DNA from: an uncultured Chloroflexota bacterium
Lineage (GTDB): Bacteria > Chloroflexota > Anaerolineae > Anaerolineales > Anaerolineaceae
NCBI GenBank assembly: GCA_902795255.1
Contig: CADBKS010000007.1
Coordinates: 1 to 32,662, forward strand
Direction: 5' to 3'
Length of the DNA stretch: 32,662 nucleotides
Part shown: piece after piece, positions 1 through 9,178 of the stretch
Layout: each line of letters opens with the position of its first letter
Numbering within the stretch: position 1 is the first letter of the stretch
The notes under the pieces: generated by a model
What the model was told of the DNA's origin: nothing
The model's input: the letters and a program-made list of their open reading frames with translations, nothing else
Databases searched by the model: none
Program-made: the position numbers and the translations under genes

Positions 1-121
1 TACCGCTGCCGCTGCTGCCGGTCGCCTGGACGCCGATGACAACGACGCAAAGAATGAAGACCTGTTCGGTGCTTCCACCCTCGAAAAAATCAACGGCCAG
101 AACGCTGAAGCCGCTGAATAA
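1..121 (+). CDS. rpsB: 30S ribosomal protein S2, C-terminal end (partial)
   Basis: An open frame enters from the left edge and stops at TAA 119-121. Only the last 39 residues are present: an Ala/Asp/Glu-rich tail ending in NAEAAE. The tail itself is not diagnostic. The call rests on position: the frame ends 25 nt before tsf, and rpsB-tsf(-pyrH) is a very widely conserved order. S2 binds the body of the 30S subunit, and many S2 proteins carry an acidic, low-complexity C-terminal extension like this one. Identity is inferred from context. Confidence 0.8.
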   Translation, partial: TAAAAAGRLDADDNDAKNEDLFGASTLEKINGQNAEAAE

Positions 122-146
122 TCAGATTGCAAAGGATTTTTAAAGA

Positions 147-758
147 ATGGCTATCACCACTGAAATGATTAAAGAACTGCGCGGCAACACCGGTGCAGGG
201 ATCCTCGAATGCCGAAAAGCTCTTGAACAGTCCAACGGCGATATGAATGCCGCTCTGGAATATCTGCGTGAAAAAGGCCTCGCACAGGCTCAGAAACGCG
301 CGAACCGTGTCGCTTCCGAAGGCATTATTGAGCTCTATTCCCACATGGGCGGACGTATGGGCGTCATGCTTGAGCTGAACTGCGAAACCGATTTCGTTGG
401 CAAGTCCGAAGCTTTCCAGAAACTGGCCCACGAACTGGCTCTGCAGATCGCCGCTGCTGACCCGATCTACATCAAGGAAGAAGATATCCCGGCTGAAGTT
501 ATCGAACGCGAAGAAAAGATCGCTACCGCTAAGGCCCGCGAAGAAGGCAAGAAGGAAGCCATCATCCCGAAGATCGTTGAAGGTGCTCTGAAGAAATTCA
601 AGACTGACATGGTCCTGATGAACCAGCCCTACATCCGCGACGAATCCATCACGGTTGCCGATCTGATCAATCAGAACATCGTTTCCCTTCGCGAAAACAT
701 CGTCGTCCGCCGCTTCGTCCGCTACGCACTGGGCGATGCCGCCGCGGAAGAAGAATAA
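147..758 (+). CDS. tsf: Elongation factor Ts, short form
   Basis: EF-Ts is the guanine-nucleotide exchange factor that recycles EF-Tu-GDP to EF-Tu-GTP in the cytoplasm. The product has 203 residues. Residues 1-55 form the UBA-like N-terminal domain, with the family signature LRGNTGAGILECRKAL at 11-26. The EF-Tu-contacting TDFV motif is at 81-84. The length matches the short EF-Ts class of cyanobacteria, Thermus and Chloroflexota, which have one core subdomain, rather than the roughly 280-residue E. coli form. An AAAGGA box lies about 11 nt before the ATG. It is probably co-transcribed with rpsB, and a strong terminator follows directly. Confidence 0.97.
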   Translation: MAITTEMIKELRGNTGAGILECRKALEQSNGDMNAALEYLREKGLAQAQKRANRVASEGIIELYSHMGGRMGVMLELNCETDFVGKSEAFQKLAHELALQIAAADPIYIKEEDIPAEVIEREEKIATAKAREEGKKEAIIPKIVEGALKKFKTDMVLMNQPYIRDESITVADLINQNIVSLRENIVVRRFVRYALGDAAAEEE

Positions 759-772
759 TCCAAGGCAAACAG

Positions 773-805
773 AAAAGAACCAACGAATGTTGGTTCTTTT
801 TTTTT
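773..805 (+). terminator. Intrinsic terminator after tsf
   Basis: A perfect 12-bp stem (773-784 with 789-800) has a GAAT loop and runs into nine T residues (797-805). It ends 28 nt before pyrH, so pyrH either depends on readthrough or has its own promoter. Confidence 0.92.
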
Positions 806-809
806 ATAA

Positions 810-1550
<741 letters not shown>

Positions 1551-1650
1551 ATGTTGTCAGTAGCCGATTCGATGGATTAATTTTGAAAATCCCCTTGATT
1601 TTCGGGGAAAAAATAGAAAGTCATCAATTTTGGGAAAAAGGAGTATCCTG

Positions 1651-2187
1651 ATGAAAAAATCCATTCTTATTTTGGCGCTGTGCTTCGTTCTGATGTTTGC
1701 TGTCGCCGCCGTGTCCGCCCAGGACGCTGAACCTGTTGCGGAAGAAACCGTCCAGGAAGAAACCGTTGCCGAAGAACCCGTCGCGGAAGAACCTGCTGCG
1801 GAAGAACCTGCCGGATTCAAGGTCACCTATCTTGAAAACGAATGCCTGGCCGAAGTCCCCGTTGACGAAAACGCCTACGCTGCCGGTGACGAAGTTACCG
1901 TCCTGTTCGAGCCCGTTCAGTACAAAGATTATCTCGTCTTCTACGGCTGGGATATCGATGACGACGGCATTGCTGATTTCGGCTACAACTACAACAAGTT
2001 CGCCATGCCGGAAGAAGACGTTGAACTGAAGGCCATCTGCATCGGCGCCGCCTGGGGCGGCTCCAGCTGCACCGGCTGCCATCTCCATGGCAAACCCGCC
2101 GGCGCCGGCCTGCAGGACTATGTCCCGGTGTTCTACGGTGGCACCGCTGCTGCCGAACCCGCTCCGGAACCGGAACCGGAACCGTAA
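1651..2187 (+). CDS. Small secreted protein with InlB-type repeat
   Basis: The product has 178 residues when the ATG at 1651 is used; that start has AAGGAG 8 nt upstream. A signal peptide (residues 1-23, Lys-Lys then a hydrophobic stretch, AVSA before Gln) points to export. Residues 25-54 are a low-complexity block of repeated VAEEP/VAEET units. Residues about 77-130 resemble an InlB B-repeat beta-grasp unit (AGDEVTVLFEP, FYGWDIDDDG, FAMPEEDVELKA). A CTGC pair lies at 140-143 with HLHG just after it, and the tail is Pro/Glu-rich (PEPEPEP). I recognise no enzyme motif. A surface or adhesion role is plausible but inferred. The gene has its own terminator and sits where frr would often be. Confidence 0.75.
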   Translation: MKKSILILALCFVLMFAVAAVSAQDAEPVAEETVQEETVAEEPVAEEPAAEEPAGFKVTYLENECLAEVPVDENAYAAGDEVTVLFEPVQYKDYLVFYGWDIDDDGIADFGYNYNKFAMPEEDVELKAICIGAAWGGSSCTGCHLHGKPAGAGLQDYVPVFYGGTAAAEPAPEPEPEP

Positions 2188-2230
2188 GGATCAATATCCG
2201 GCCCTACCGGAATTGATATAAAGATCATAA

Positions 2231-2259
2231 AACAGCCCGGATCGCTCCGGGCTGTTTTT
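2231..2259 (+). terminator. Intrinsic terminator after the InlB-like gene
   Basis: A perfect 10-bp stem (AACAGCCCGG at 2231-2240 with 2247-2256) has a 6-nt loop and continues into TTTTT. Confidence 0.92.
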
Positions 2260-2350
2260 ATTTAAGCCCGTATTTTGCTTTAAATGTGCTTTTTTTGCAT
2301 ATATTTTCCCATTTTGTCCATAATATTTAACCGGCTGTTCCAAAGAATTA

Positions 2351-2359
2351 TGCTAAAAT
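2351..2359 (+). promoter_or_regulatory. Probable extended -10 promoter for the GH57 gene
   Basis: TGC-TAAAAT (2351-2359) fits an extended -10 element in a very AT-rich stretch between the previous terminator and the ATG at 2404. No convincing -35 is seen. The predicted leader is about 40 nt and carries a GAGGA box. Confidence 0.45.
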
Positions 2360-2403
2360 ATAGTCTGTTTTGTAAACCTAACCGAAACGAGGAAAATAAT
2401 TTC

Positions 2404-3834
2404 ATGTCCGTCCAACCATCTGAAGTCCGCCCCGGCGTAAGCAAGCAGTCATTCTGTGTCCACGGCCACTTCTATCAGCCGCCCCGTGAGGATCCCTTTA
2501 CCGGAAAGATCCCCGTCGAACAGGGCGCATTCCCTTTCGACAACTGGAACGAGAAGATCTTTGACCAGTGCTACAAACCCAACGCCGAGCTCGGCAACTT
2601 CAGCCGGATCAGCTTCAACATCGGTCCGACCCTTGCCGGCTGGATGGAAAAAACCCATCCCGACATCTACCGGATGATCATTGAACAGGAAAACAGTGTC
2701 TACCAACGGACCGGTGTGAGCAATGCGATGGCCCAGTCCTACAACCACACGATCCTGCCGCTCGCCACCCGGGAAGACAAAGAGACCCAGGTCCGCTGGG
2801 GACTGATCGACTTTGAGCACCGGTTCGGCCATAAACCCCAGGGGATGTGGCTGCCGGAGACCGCTGCCGACCTGGAGACCCTGCAGGTCCTTGAAGAGGC
2901 CGGCATTCAGTTCACGATCCTTGCCCCCTGGCAGGCCAACACCCGCAAAACCGTCAATTGCGCCCGCCCCTACAACGTCCCGCTCGGCGGAGACCGCCGC
3001 ATCAGCGTCTTCTTCTATGATTCCGAGCTGAGCATGAAGGTGAGCTTCATGCCGGAAGCTACCGTGAACGCGGACGGCTTTGTATATGAGCACATGCTCC
3101 CGAAATACAATCAGTCATCCCGGAGCCTCAACTATCATGTGATCGCCTCCGACGGCGAACTGTACGGCCACCATCAGCCGCTGCGCCAGAAGTTTCTGGA
3201 ATGGCTCACGACCGGCGCCCTGCAGGACCAGCCGTTCGGCCTTGCCTTCCCGGCGCAGATCCTGCAGCAGTACCCGTCCAATCTGAGCATCCGCATCCGC
3301 GAAAAGACCTCCTGGAGCTGCCATCACGGCGTCAAGCGCTGGAATGATGTATGTCCCTGCGCGGAACACGGTGAATGGAAACACGGCATGCGCCATGCTT
3401 TTGACCGGATCGCTGAATACGTTGATGAAGAAATGCAGAAAGCGCTGAAGCCTTACGGCCTCGGGCTGCAAGAATTCCGCAACGAATACGCCTACGTTCT
3501 GACCGGACAGGAAAAGCCGCAGGAACAGCTCCGCCGCCTGATCGGCAGCGAGCTCAATGGGGATGAAGAGGACAAGCTTCTCAAACTCATGCAGGCCCAG
3601 TACGAACGGCAGCGCATGTTCACCTCCTGCGGATGGTTTTTCGGTGATTTTGAGCGCATCGAAGCCCGCAACAATCTGGCCTACGCAGCCATGGCGATCT
3701 TCCTGCTTGAAGAGGTGACCGGGAACCCCGACTACTACCGCAAGATCCACCGCGCGCTGACCCGCGTCGTGAATGAAACCACCGGCGTCCGGGCAAGCAC
3801 CATCTTCGCCAACGCCTTCAACTGGGGCAACTGA
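2404..3834 (+). CDS. GH57 glycoside hydrolase, short DUF3536-type
   Basis: Probable alpha-glucan-active enzyme of family GH57 (amylase, glucanotransferase or branching enzyme fold). The product has 476 residues from the ATG at 2404; an open frame continues upstream but covers the AT-rich promoter. Conserved GH57 regions are visible: HGHFYQP at 20-26, GMWLPETA at 147-154 with Glu152 as presumed nucleophile, and ASDGELYGHH at 248-257 with Asp250 as presumed acid/base. The segments around FNIGPTLAGW (71-80), SWSCHHGVKRW and MFTSCGWFFGDF match the subfamily usually annotated as DUF3536. As I recall that subfamily, members are about 800 residues, so the C-terminal portion is missing here although the frame ends cleanly before a terminator. 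No signal peptide; likely cytoplasmic. Exact substrate unknown. Confidence 0.85.
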   Translation: MSVQPSEVRPGVSKQSFCVHGHFYQPPREDPFTGKIPVEQGAFPFDNWNEKIFDQCYKPNAELGNFSRISFNIGPTLAGWMEKTHPDIYRMIIEQENSVYQRTGVSNAMAQSYNHTILPLATREDKETQVRWGLIDFEHRFGHKPQGMWLPETAADLETLQVLEEAGIQFTILAPWQANTRKTVNCARPYNVPLGGDRRISVFFYDSELSMKVSFMPEATVNADGFVYEHMLPKYNQSSRSLNYHVIASDGELYGHHQPLRQKFLEWLTTGALQDQPFGLAFPAQILQQYPSNLSIRIREKTSWSCHHGVKRWNDVCPCAEHGEWKHGMRHAFDRIAEYVDEEMQKALKPYGLGLQEFRNEYAYVLTGQEKPQEQLRRLIGSELNGDEEDKLLKLMQAQYERQRMFTSCGWFFGDFERIEARNNLAYAAMAIFLLEEVTGNPDYYRKIHRALTRVVNETTGVRASTIFANAFNWGN

Positions 3835-3854
3835 TCCCCGGAAGCATACGATCA

Positions 3855-3882
3855 AAAAGACGGCCGTCTCAGCCGTCTTTTT
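3855..3882 (+). terminator. Intrinsic terminator after the GH57 gene
   Basis: A 10-bp stem AAAAGACGGC (3855-3864) pairs with 3872-3881 across a 7-nt loop, and T residues run 3878-3882. Confidence 0.9.
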
Positions 3883-3942
3883 GGTTTTACACGGCCAATC
3901 ATCGCAGCCCGTTTTCCGATTCCCGGTTTTTTCTCCGTGGAA

Positions 3943-3951
3943 TGTTATAAT
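3943..3951 (+). promoter_or_regulatory. Extended -10 promoter of the LysM gene
   Basis: TGT-TATAAT at 3943-3951 is a perfect extended -10 box between the GH57 terminator and the LysM gene. Transcription from here would give a leader of about 160 nt before the ATG at 4118, or about 46 nt before the alternative ATG at 4004. Confidence 0.6.
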
Positions 3952-4117
3952 AGTCAGAAAGACCGTTTAAACCGTATCCGTTTTGTCCGGAGGACACCCG
4001 GGCATGGAAGAAAACAGAAGCAAAATACGCTTACGATCACCATACAGGGCAGAGGACCCTGAGCTGAAACTCCCCGACGGGACACGTCAGGCTCCCTGCA
4101 GCGAAGGACCGGAGAAT

Positions 4118-5392
4118 ATGAAAAGAAGCATCATTCTGTTTACCGTTTTCCTGCTTTTGACAGGAGTGCTTAACGTCTGTGCCCAGGATCAGCCGGGGCT
4201 TACAAGCCAGCTTCCCAGCCTGCTGGATGCAGTTCCCGATCCGGCGCAGGTGCTGGGCACTGTCGGCAGCCTGTACCAGGAGGATCTGACCGTATATGAT
4301 ATCGTCTATAACTCCTATCTATATCCCCGCACCACAGACAGCCAAACGCTTTCCGCGGCATATACGGAAGCAGCGGAAAACGCGGGCTATACGGTCGAAC
4401 CCGGAACCATGGAAAACTACAGCATCCTGAGGGTCACGGACCCGCGTGACGGTGTGACCTCCGCGCTGCTTTTCCCGGATTATCAGGGATATGTCCTCCT
4501 GCTGGTCCCGCCCGCCATGAATTTCACACTGCATGACGAAGTCCCCGCATCCCTGCAGCCCGCCCAGCTGATCGAAATGGGGAACCGGGCCATCAGCGAA
4601 CAGGATTACCAGTCCGCGATCCGCTACCTGATCAAGGCCGCGGGAATGTACCTCAGAGAACAGACACCGCAGACACCCGCTGCACAGCCCGAACAGCCGG
4701 CTCCGACAGCGACACCGACCCCCGTCCCTCCGACGGAAGCCCCTGCCGAAGAACAGCTGATCACCCATGTGCCGCAAACCGGCCAAACCGGCCAGATCTA
4801 TGTAGTCAAGGAAGGCGACAGCTGCTGGTCGATCGCAGCCCAGTTCGGGATGGATATCAGTGATTTCATGGCCGCGAACAATTTCACGGAATGCAATATC
4901 CAGCCGAACGACGAAGTCGTCATTCCTGAAGAGGAAATTCAGGAACCGACAGCAACGCCCCTGCCCGGTGCGCAGCGCACCTATGTTGTTGAATCCGGCG
5001 ACAACTGCTGGTCGATCGCCGTGGACAAATTCGGCGTCAACTTTGAACTGTTCATGTCCGTCAACAACCTGACAGAATGCAATATTCTCGTCGGACAGGA
5101 AGTCATCATCCCTGGAGCGGACCAGCAGATGCCGACGATGACACCCATCCCGCTGGATCAGTACACGAGCGGGGAGCGGATCCAGTACGTTGTAGAGATG
5201 AATGACTCCTATAACGATATTGCCGCGAAATTCAACACCACGCTCCTTTCGATCCAGCAGCTGAACAACGTGAACGTCTATACCGGATACCCGATGTACG
5301 GGCAGGTCCTGACGATCGCCGTCAACCTGGTCACGCCCACCCCGACACCGGAACCGACCGCCGCGCCGGAAATCGGCACGCTGGCACCGTAA
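4118..5392 (+). CDS. Secreted protein with three LysM domains
   Basis: Exported cell-envelope protein of 424 residues, probably a peptidoglycan/glycan binder. A signal peptide occupies residues 1-22 (MKRS, hydrophobic core, NVCA before Gln; not a lipobox). Residues 30-180 form an unrecognised helical/mixed domain. A Pro/Thr linker covers about 183-212. LysM domains lie at about 228-270, 289-331 and 357-401; the first two share the signature GDxCWSIA. A TPTPTPEPT tail follows. The start at 4118 is chosen because it places the signal peptide at the N-terminus and AAGGA lies 9 nt upstream. An in-frame ATG at 4004 with GGAGGA 9 nt upstream would add 38 hydrophilic residues and cannot be excluded. 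No catalytic domain seen. Confidence 0.82.
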   Translation: MKRSIILFTVFLLLTGVLNVCAQDQPGLTSQLPSLLDAVPDPAQVLGTVGSLYQEDLTVYDIVYNSYLYPRTTDSQTLSAAYTEAAENAGYTVEPGTMENYSILRVTDPRDGVTSALLFPDYQGYVLLLVPPAMNFTLHDEVPASLQPAQLIEMGNRAISEQDYQSAIRYLIKAAGMYLREQTPQTPAAQPEQPAPTATPTPVPPTEAPAEEQLITHVPQTGQTGQIYVVKEGDSCWSIAAQFGMDISDFMAANNFTECNIQPNDEVVIPEEEIQEPTATPLPGAQRTYVVESGDNCWSIAVDKFGVNFELFMSVNNLTECNILVGQEVIIPGADQQMPTMTPIPLDQYTSGERIQYVVEMNDSYNDIAAKFNTTLLSIQQLNNVNVYTGYPMYGQVLTIAVNLVTPTPTPEPTAAPEIGTLAP

Positions 5393-5402
5393 AAAACCAG
5401 GA

Positions 5403-5439
5403 AACAGGTCCCGGACTGCGAAACTGTCCGGGACCTGTT
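5403..5439 (+). terminator. Stem-loop terminator after the LysM gene
   Basis: A perfect 14-bp stem (5403-5416 with 5426-5439) has a 9-nt loop. The following T tract is weak (TTCATCT), so efficiency is uncertain. Confidence 0.65.
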
Positions 5440-5510
5440 CATCTACGATCCCGCTTCAAAAACCGACCCCGCACTTTTTTATTTTTGATCACTGTTTTTC
5501 CGGAGGTATT

Positions 5511-6689
5511 ATGCTGTACCATGAATTTAAAGGTCTGAAGCTCTCCGCACTGGGCTTCGGGATGATGCGCCTGCCGCTGAACGAAGACAAAAGCATCGAC
5601 GAAGAACAGGTCTTCCGGATGGTGGACTACGCGCTTGCGAACGGCGTGAATTATTTTGACAACGCTTACCCCTACCACGGGTCCCGATCGGAGATCGTGG
5701 CCGGCAAAGCACTTGCACGGCATCCGCGGGATTCCTTTTACTTCGCCACAAAATACCCCGGCCATCAGACCGCGGAGACCTATGATCCGGCGGAAGTCTT
5801 CAGCGACCAGCTCCGGAAATGCGGGATGGACTACTTTGATTTCTACCTGCTCCACAACGTCTGCGAATTTTCGATCCCGGTCTACGAAGATCCGCGCTGG
5901 GGCATCATCGATTATTTCAAAGAACAGAAGGCGGAAGGCAGGATCCGCCATTTCGGGATCTCTTCCCACGCGCTGCCGCAGAACCTTGAGAAATTTCTGG
6001 ACCGCTGGGGCGAAACGATCGAATTTGTCCAGATCCAGCTGAATTATCTGGACTGGACACTGCAGAACGCGGCGAAAAAATATGAGATCCTGACCGAGCG
6101 GGGCATCCCGATCTGGGTGATGGAACCGCTCCACGGGGGGCGTCTGTGCCGACTGACAGATGAGGATATCCGGAAGCTCAAAGCGCTGCGTCCGGAGGAA
6201 ACGGCCGCGGGCTGGGCATTTCGCTGGCTCCAGGGACTGACGAATGTGACCATGGTCCTGAGCGGCATGTCAAGCTACGAACAGATGCAGGAAAATATTG
6301 CCACATTCGGGACCTTCGCTCCGCTCAATGAGCAGGAAAACCGGGCACTTTCCGAGATCGCGGACGGCATGAAGAACGCACTGCCCTGCACCTCCTGCCG
6401 CTACTGCTGCGACGGCTGCCCGATGGGACTGGATATTCCTGTGCTGATCAACGCCTACAACGATGCACGGTTCCAGGCCGCCTTCACCGTCTCCATGATG
6501 CTGGATACCCTTCCGGAGGACAAACTTCCCTCCGCCTGCATCGGCTGCGGTCACTGTGCGCAGATCTGCCCCCAGAAGATCAACATCCCGAAAGCCATGG
6601 AAGAATTTGCCGAACTGATCCCGAAGCTGCCGGACTGGGCAAAAGTCTGCAAAGAACGGGCAGAAGCCGCAAAAAGAGCCAAAGGCTGA
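5511..6689 (+). CDS. Aldo/keto reductase with C-terminal 4Fe-4S domain
   Basis: Cytoplasmic NAD(P)H-type oxidoreductase of the COG1453 kind: an AKR barrel fused to a ferredoxin-like tail. The product has 392 residues. The AKR catalytic tetrad is visible: Asp50 (NYFDNA), Tyr55 (YPYHG), Lys81 (FATKYP) and His115 (LLHN). Two cysteine clusters follow, Cys293/296/299(300)/303 (CTSCRYCCDGCP) and Cys343/346/349/353 (CIGCGHCAQICP), enough for two 4Fe-4S clusters. A GGAGG box lies 5 nt before the ATG. The gene is a single unit between two terminators. The Fe-S tail suggests electron transfer from ferredoxin or similar under anaerobic conditions; the substrate is unknown. Confidence in the family is high, in the function low. 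Confidence 0.9.
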   Translation: MLYHEFKGLKLSALGFGMMRLPLNEDKSIDEEQVFRMVDYALANGVNYFDNAYPYHGSRSEIVAGKALARHPRDSFYFATKYPGHQTAETYDPAEVFSDQLRKCGMDYFDFYLLHNVCEFSIPVYEDPRWGIIDYFKEQKAEGRIRHFGISSHALPQNLEKFLDRWGETIEFVQIQLNYLDWTLQNAAKKYEILTERGIPIWVMEPLHGGRLCRLTDEDIRKLKALRPEETAAGWAFRWLQGLTNVTMVLSGMSSYEQMQENIATFGTFAPLNEQENRALSEIADGMKNALPCTSCRYCCDGCPMGLDIPVLINAYNDARFQAAFTVSMMLDTLPEDKLPSACIGCGHCAQICPQKINIPKAMEEFAELIPKLPDWAKVCKERAEAAKRAKG

Positions 6690-6701
6690 GACGCCTTTTT
6701 T
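6681..6701 (+). terminator. Terminator overlapping the AKR stop codon
   Basis: AAAGGC (6681-6686) pairs with GCCTTT (6693-6698) and T residues continue to 6701. The stop codon 6687-6689 lies in the loop. The stem is short (6 bp). Confidence 0.6.
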
Positions 6702-6731
6702 CACGCAGGAACGCACATGAAGATCGATACA

Positions 6732-6754
6732 GACCGCCTGAACGGCGGTCTTTT
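6732..6754 (+). terminator. Second stem-loop terminator, upstream of the U32 gene
   Basis: GACCGCC (6732-6738) pairs with GGCGGTC (6744-6750) across TGAAC and is followed by TTTT. It ends 5 nt before the TATAAT box of the next gene. Confidence 0.7.
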
Positions 6755-6758
6755 CCGT

Positions 6759-6764
6759 TATAAT
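6759..6764 (+). promoter_or_regulatory. -10 box giving a leaderless U32 mRNA
   Basis: A perfect TATAAT at 6759-6764 is followed by exactly 7 nt (CAACTTC) and then the ATG at 6772, with no Shine-Dalgarno sequence possible. Transcription would begin at or within a base or two of the start codon. The -35 region overlaps the preceding terminator and is poor (CTGAAC). Confidence 0.7.
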
Positions 6765-6771
6765 CAACTTC

Positions 6772-9138
6772 ATGAAACAAAAAGCGGAACTCCTTTCTCC
6801 ATGCGGGAATTATGATTGTGTCATCGCGGCGGTCAATGCCGGCGCGGATGCCGTTTATCTCGGCGGGCAGCTGTTCAACGCCCGCGCCTATGCCTCCAAT
6901 TTTGACGATGAAACACTGGAACGCGTCTGTGAGCTTTGCAGCACTTTCGGTGTAAAAGTCTACGTCACGGTCAACACCCTTTACAGGGATGAGGAGTTCC
7001 CGGAACTGCTGCCTTTCATCGACAGGCTTTACGCCATGGGCGTCAGCGGGCTGATCATGCAGGACCCCGGAGCGATCCGCGCGGTCCGCAGGTATTGGCC
7101 GGATCTCAATGTCCACGCCTCGACCCAGCTCACCGCCAACTCTCTCGCAGATGTTCTGGAAATGGAAGCACTGGGGATCCGCACCGCGGTCCTCAGCCGC
7201 GAGCTGAACCTTAAAGAAATCCGGGAAATCGCGGAACATACGGATGTCCGGATCGAGACCTTCATCCACGGAGCACTGTGCGTGAGTTATTCCGGACAGT
7301 GCCTGATGAGCAGCGTACTCGGGAACCGGAGCGGGAACCGCGGAAAATGCGCGCAGAACTGCCGTCTGAATTATGAGCTGCTCGAAAACGGAAAGGTCTG
7401 CGCGTCCGGGCACCTGCTTTCAACAAAAGATCTCTGCACCCTTACCCTGCTGCCCGAACTGCTGGAATGCGGTGTCGCCTCACTGAAGATCGAAGGGCGG
7501 ATGAAATCGCCGGAGTATGTCGCCGGCGTCACCGGCATATACCGGAAATATCTCGACCTGTACTACAGCGGCGCCGCGTACCGGGTCGATCCGGAAGACG
7601 TACGCGTCCTCCGGCAGCTTTTCAACCGCGGATCTTTCTCAACCGGGTACCTGAAGACCCATTCCGGAGCAGACATGATGTGTCCCGTGCACCCGCGTGC
7701 CTGGGGCATCCGGGCCGGGACCGTCCGGGATTACGACCCGAAAAGCCACCGGGCGCTCATACGCTTCGACCGGGAAATGGTCCCCGGGGACGGTATTGAG
7801 ATCCGGACCGACCTTGAGGAAGGGATCGGCTGCTATATCGAACAGCCCTGTGCCGCAGGACAGCAGCTTTCGCTGAAAATCGAAGGCCCCGTCCGGAAAA
7901 ATCAGGAGGTCTGGCAGACCCACGATAAGCGGCTGGCGGACAGTCTGAAGAAAACATACGGGACAGTCACCCGCAAAACAGCGATCCGCGCATCCCTTTC
8001 ACTGCACAGCGGGGAGCCTGCACGGATGACAGCCGTCTGGAACGGGTTCAGCGCTTCCGCTTCGGGTGAGACCCCGACGGAAGCGAAAAGCCAGCCGCTG
8101 ACGGTCCGGACCGTCACGGAGCAGGTCGCGAAGCTCGGGAACAGCAGCTACACACTGGAGCACCTTGATACAGAGGTGCAGGACGGGCTTTTCCTGAACC
8201 GCTCCGCGCTGAACGCGCTGAAAAATGCGGCTGTTGAAAACCTTAAAGAAAACGTGATCCGTTCCTCAAAGCGGGAACCGAAAAAGATCACTGCCGATCC
8301 GCTGACCGCGGGACCGGATCCCGCAGGAAAAAGCCTGTCCGTGCTTGTGCGGACCGCGGGACAGTTCCGGGCCGCTGCCGTGTGCAGGTCTGTCAGCAGG
8401 ATCTGTATGGAAATGAACGGAGAACTGACGGGCTCCCTGCCGGACCTGATCCAGACAGCCCGGGAACACGGGAAAAAGATCTTTGTGCAGCTGCCGAGGA
8501 TCTGGCGCGGCTACGTGCAGCAGAACTGCGCGGAATGGCTTGAACAATGCCGCAGCAGCGAGATCGACGGATGGCTGGTCAGCTGCCTCGGGCACCTGCA
8601 CACCGTAAAGGACAGCGGGAAAGAGACCGCCCTGGACTTTACCGGGAACGTTCTGAACAGCCGCAGCATTGAATTCTGGAAGGAACGCGGCATCAGCAGC
8701 TTCGCCGTATCCCCGGAAATGAGCCGGGAAGAGATCAACGCACTTGCGGACCGTTCCGCGGCCGAAGTTTTGGCCTACGGCTATCTGCCGCTGATGGTCA
8801 CCCACCAGTGTCCGGCCGGGAACTTTGCCGGCGGGAAAAAGGACCGGATGCACTGCAGCCGCTATGGACAGTCAAAAGGCTTCTCCCTGCGCTCCGGAAA
8901 AGACAGCTTCCGTCTGGATACAGACTGCGTGAACTGCATCTGCACGATCACGACCAATACACCGCTGGATATCCGGGAGGATATTGAGCGCTTCAGTGTC
9001 CCGCTGATCCGGCTGAATTTCTCGGATGAAAACGCCGGGACCACCGAACGCATCCTGCGGGATTATGAAAAGATCCTGGCCGCAAAAAAACCGGCACAGG
9101 CCATACTGCAGAACATTTACGACAAAAGCGTTTTATAA
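6772..9138 (+). CDS. U32 family protein with DUF3656-like region, probable rRNA hydroxylation enzyme
   Basis: Peptidase-U32-type protein of 788 residues. Members of this group include E. coli RlhA, needed for 5-hydroxycytidine at 23S rRNA C2501, TrhP for tRNA, and UbiU/UbiV. The N-terminal barrel (1-270) carries the U32 signature ETFIHGALCVSYSGQCLMS at 162-180. Cysteines 170, 177, 193/197 and 233 match the spacing of the 4Fe-4S ligands described for UbiU. The middle (about 375-490) resembles the DUF3656 region of RlhA-type proteins, and residues 510-788 form a second barrel-like region. The length fits long RlhA-like proteins. Expression appears leaderless. The RlhA-like assignment follows from architecture; the exact RNA target is inferred. 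Confidence 0.85.
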   Translation: MKQKAELLSPCGNYDCVIAAVNAGADAVYLGGQLFNARAYASNFDDETLERVCELCSTFGVKVYVTVNTLYRDEEFPELLPFIDRLYAMGVSGLIMQDPGAIRAVRRYWPDLNVHASTQLTANSLADVLEMEALGIRTAVLSRELNLKEIREIAEHTDVRIETFIHGALCVSYSGQCLMSSVLGNRSGNRGKCAQNCRLNYELLENGKVCASGHLLSTKDLCTLTLLPELLECGVASLKIEGRMKSPEYVAGVTGIYRKYLDLYYSGAAYRVDPEDVRVLRQLFNRGSFSTGYLKTHSGADMMCPVHPRAWGIRAGTVRDYDPKSHRALIRFDREMVPGDGIEIRTDLEEGIGCYIEQPCAAGQQLSLKIEGPVRKNQEVWQTHDKRLADSLKKTYGTVTRKTAIRASLSLHSGEPARMTAVWNGFSASASGETPTEAKSQPLTVRTVTEQVAKLGNSSYTLEHLDTEVQDGLFLNRSALNALKNAAVENLKENVIRSSKREPKKITADPLTAGPDPAGKSLSVLVRTAGQFRAAAVCRSVSRICMEMNGELTGSLPDLIQTAREHGKKIFVQLPRIWRGYVQQNCAEWLEQCRSSEIDGWLVSCLGHLHTVKDSGKETALDFTGNVLNSRSIEFWKERGISSFAVSPEMSREEINALADRSAAEVLAYGYLPLMVTHQCPAGNFAGGKKDRMHCSRYGQSKGFSLRSGKDSFRLDTDCVNCICTITTNTPLDIREDIERFSVPLIRLNFSDENAGTTERILRDYEKILAAKKPAQAILQNIYDKSVL

Positions 9139-9178
9139 AAAAAAGCGGGCCCCATTCAGGGCCCGCGGATCTTTTTTT
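9139..9178. terminator. Bidirectional terminator between U32 and sulfatase genes
   Basis: A GC-rich 8-bp stem GCGGGCCC (9145-9152 with 9159-9166) is flanked by an A run (9137-9144, the U tract for minus-strand transcripts) and by seven T residues (9172-9178). It sits between two converging genes. Confidence 0.88.

Noticed and set aside
1557..1620. Stem-loop CCCC/GGGG after pyrH as a terminator
   Set aside because: On the plus strand it is followed by A residues, not T; no U tract for pyrH transcripts.
4004..4117. Known riboswitch in the LysM gene leader
   Set aside because: Only one short stem (CAGGG/CCCTG) is seen and no class signature is recognisable.
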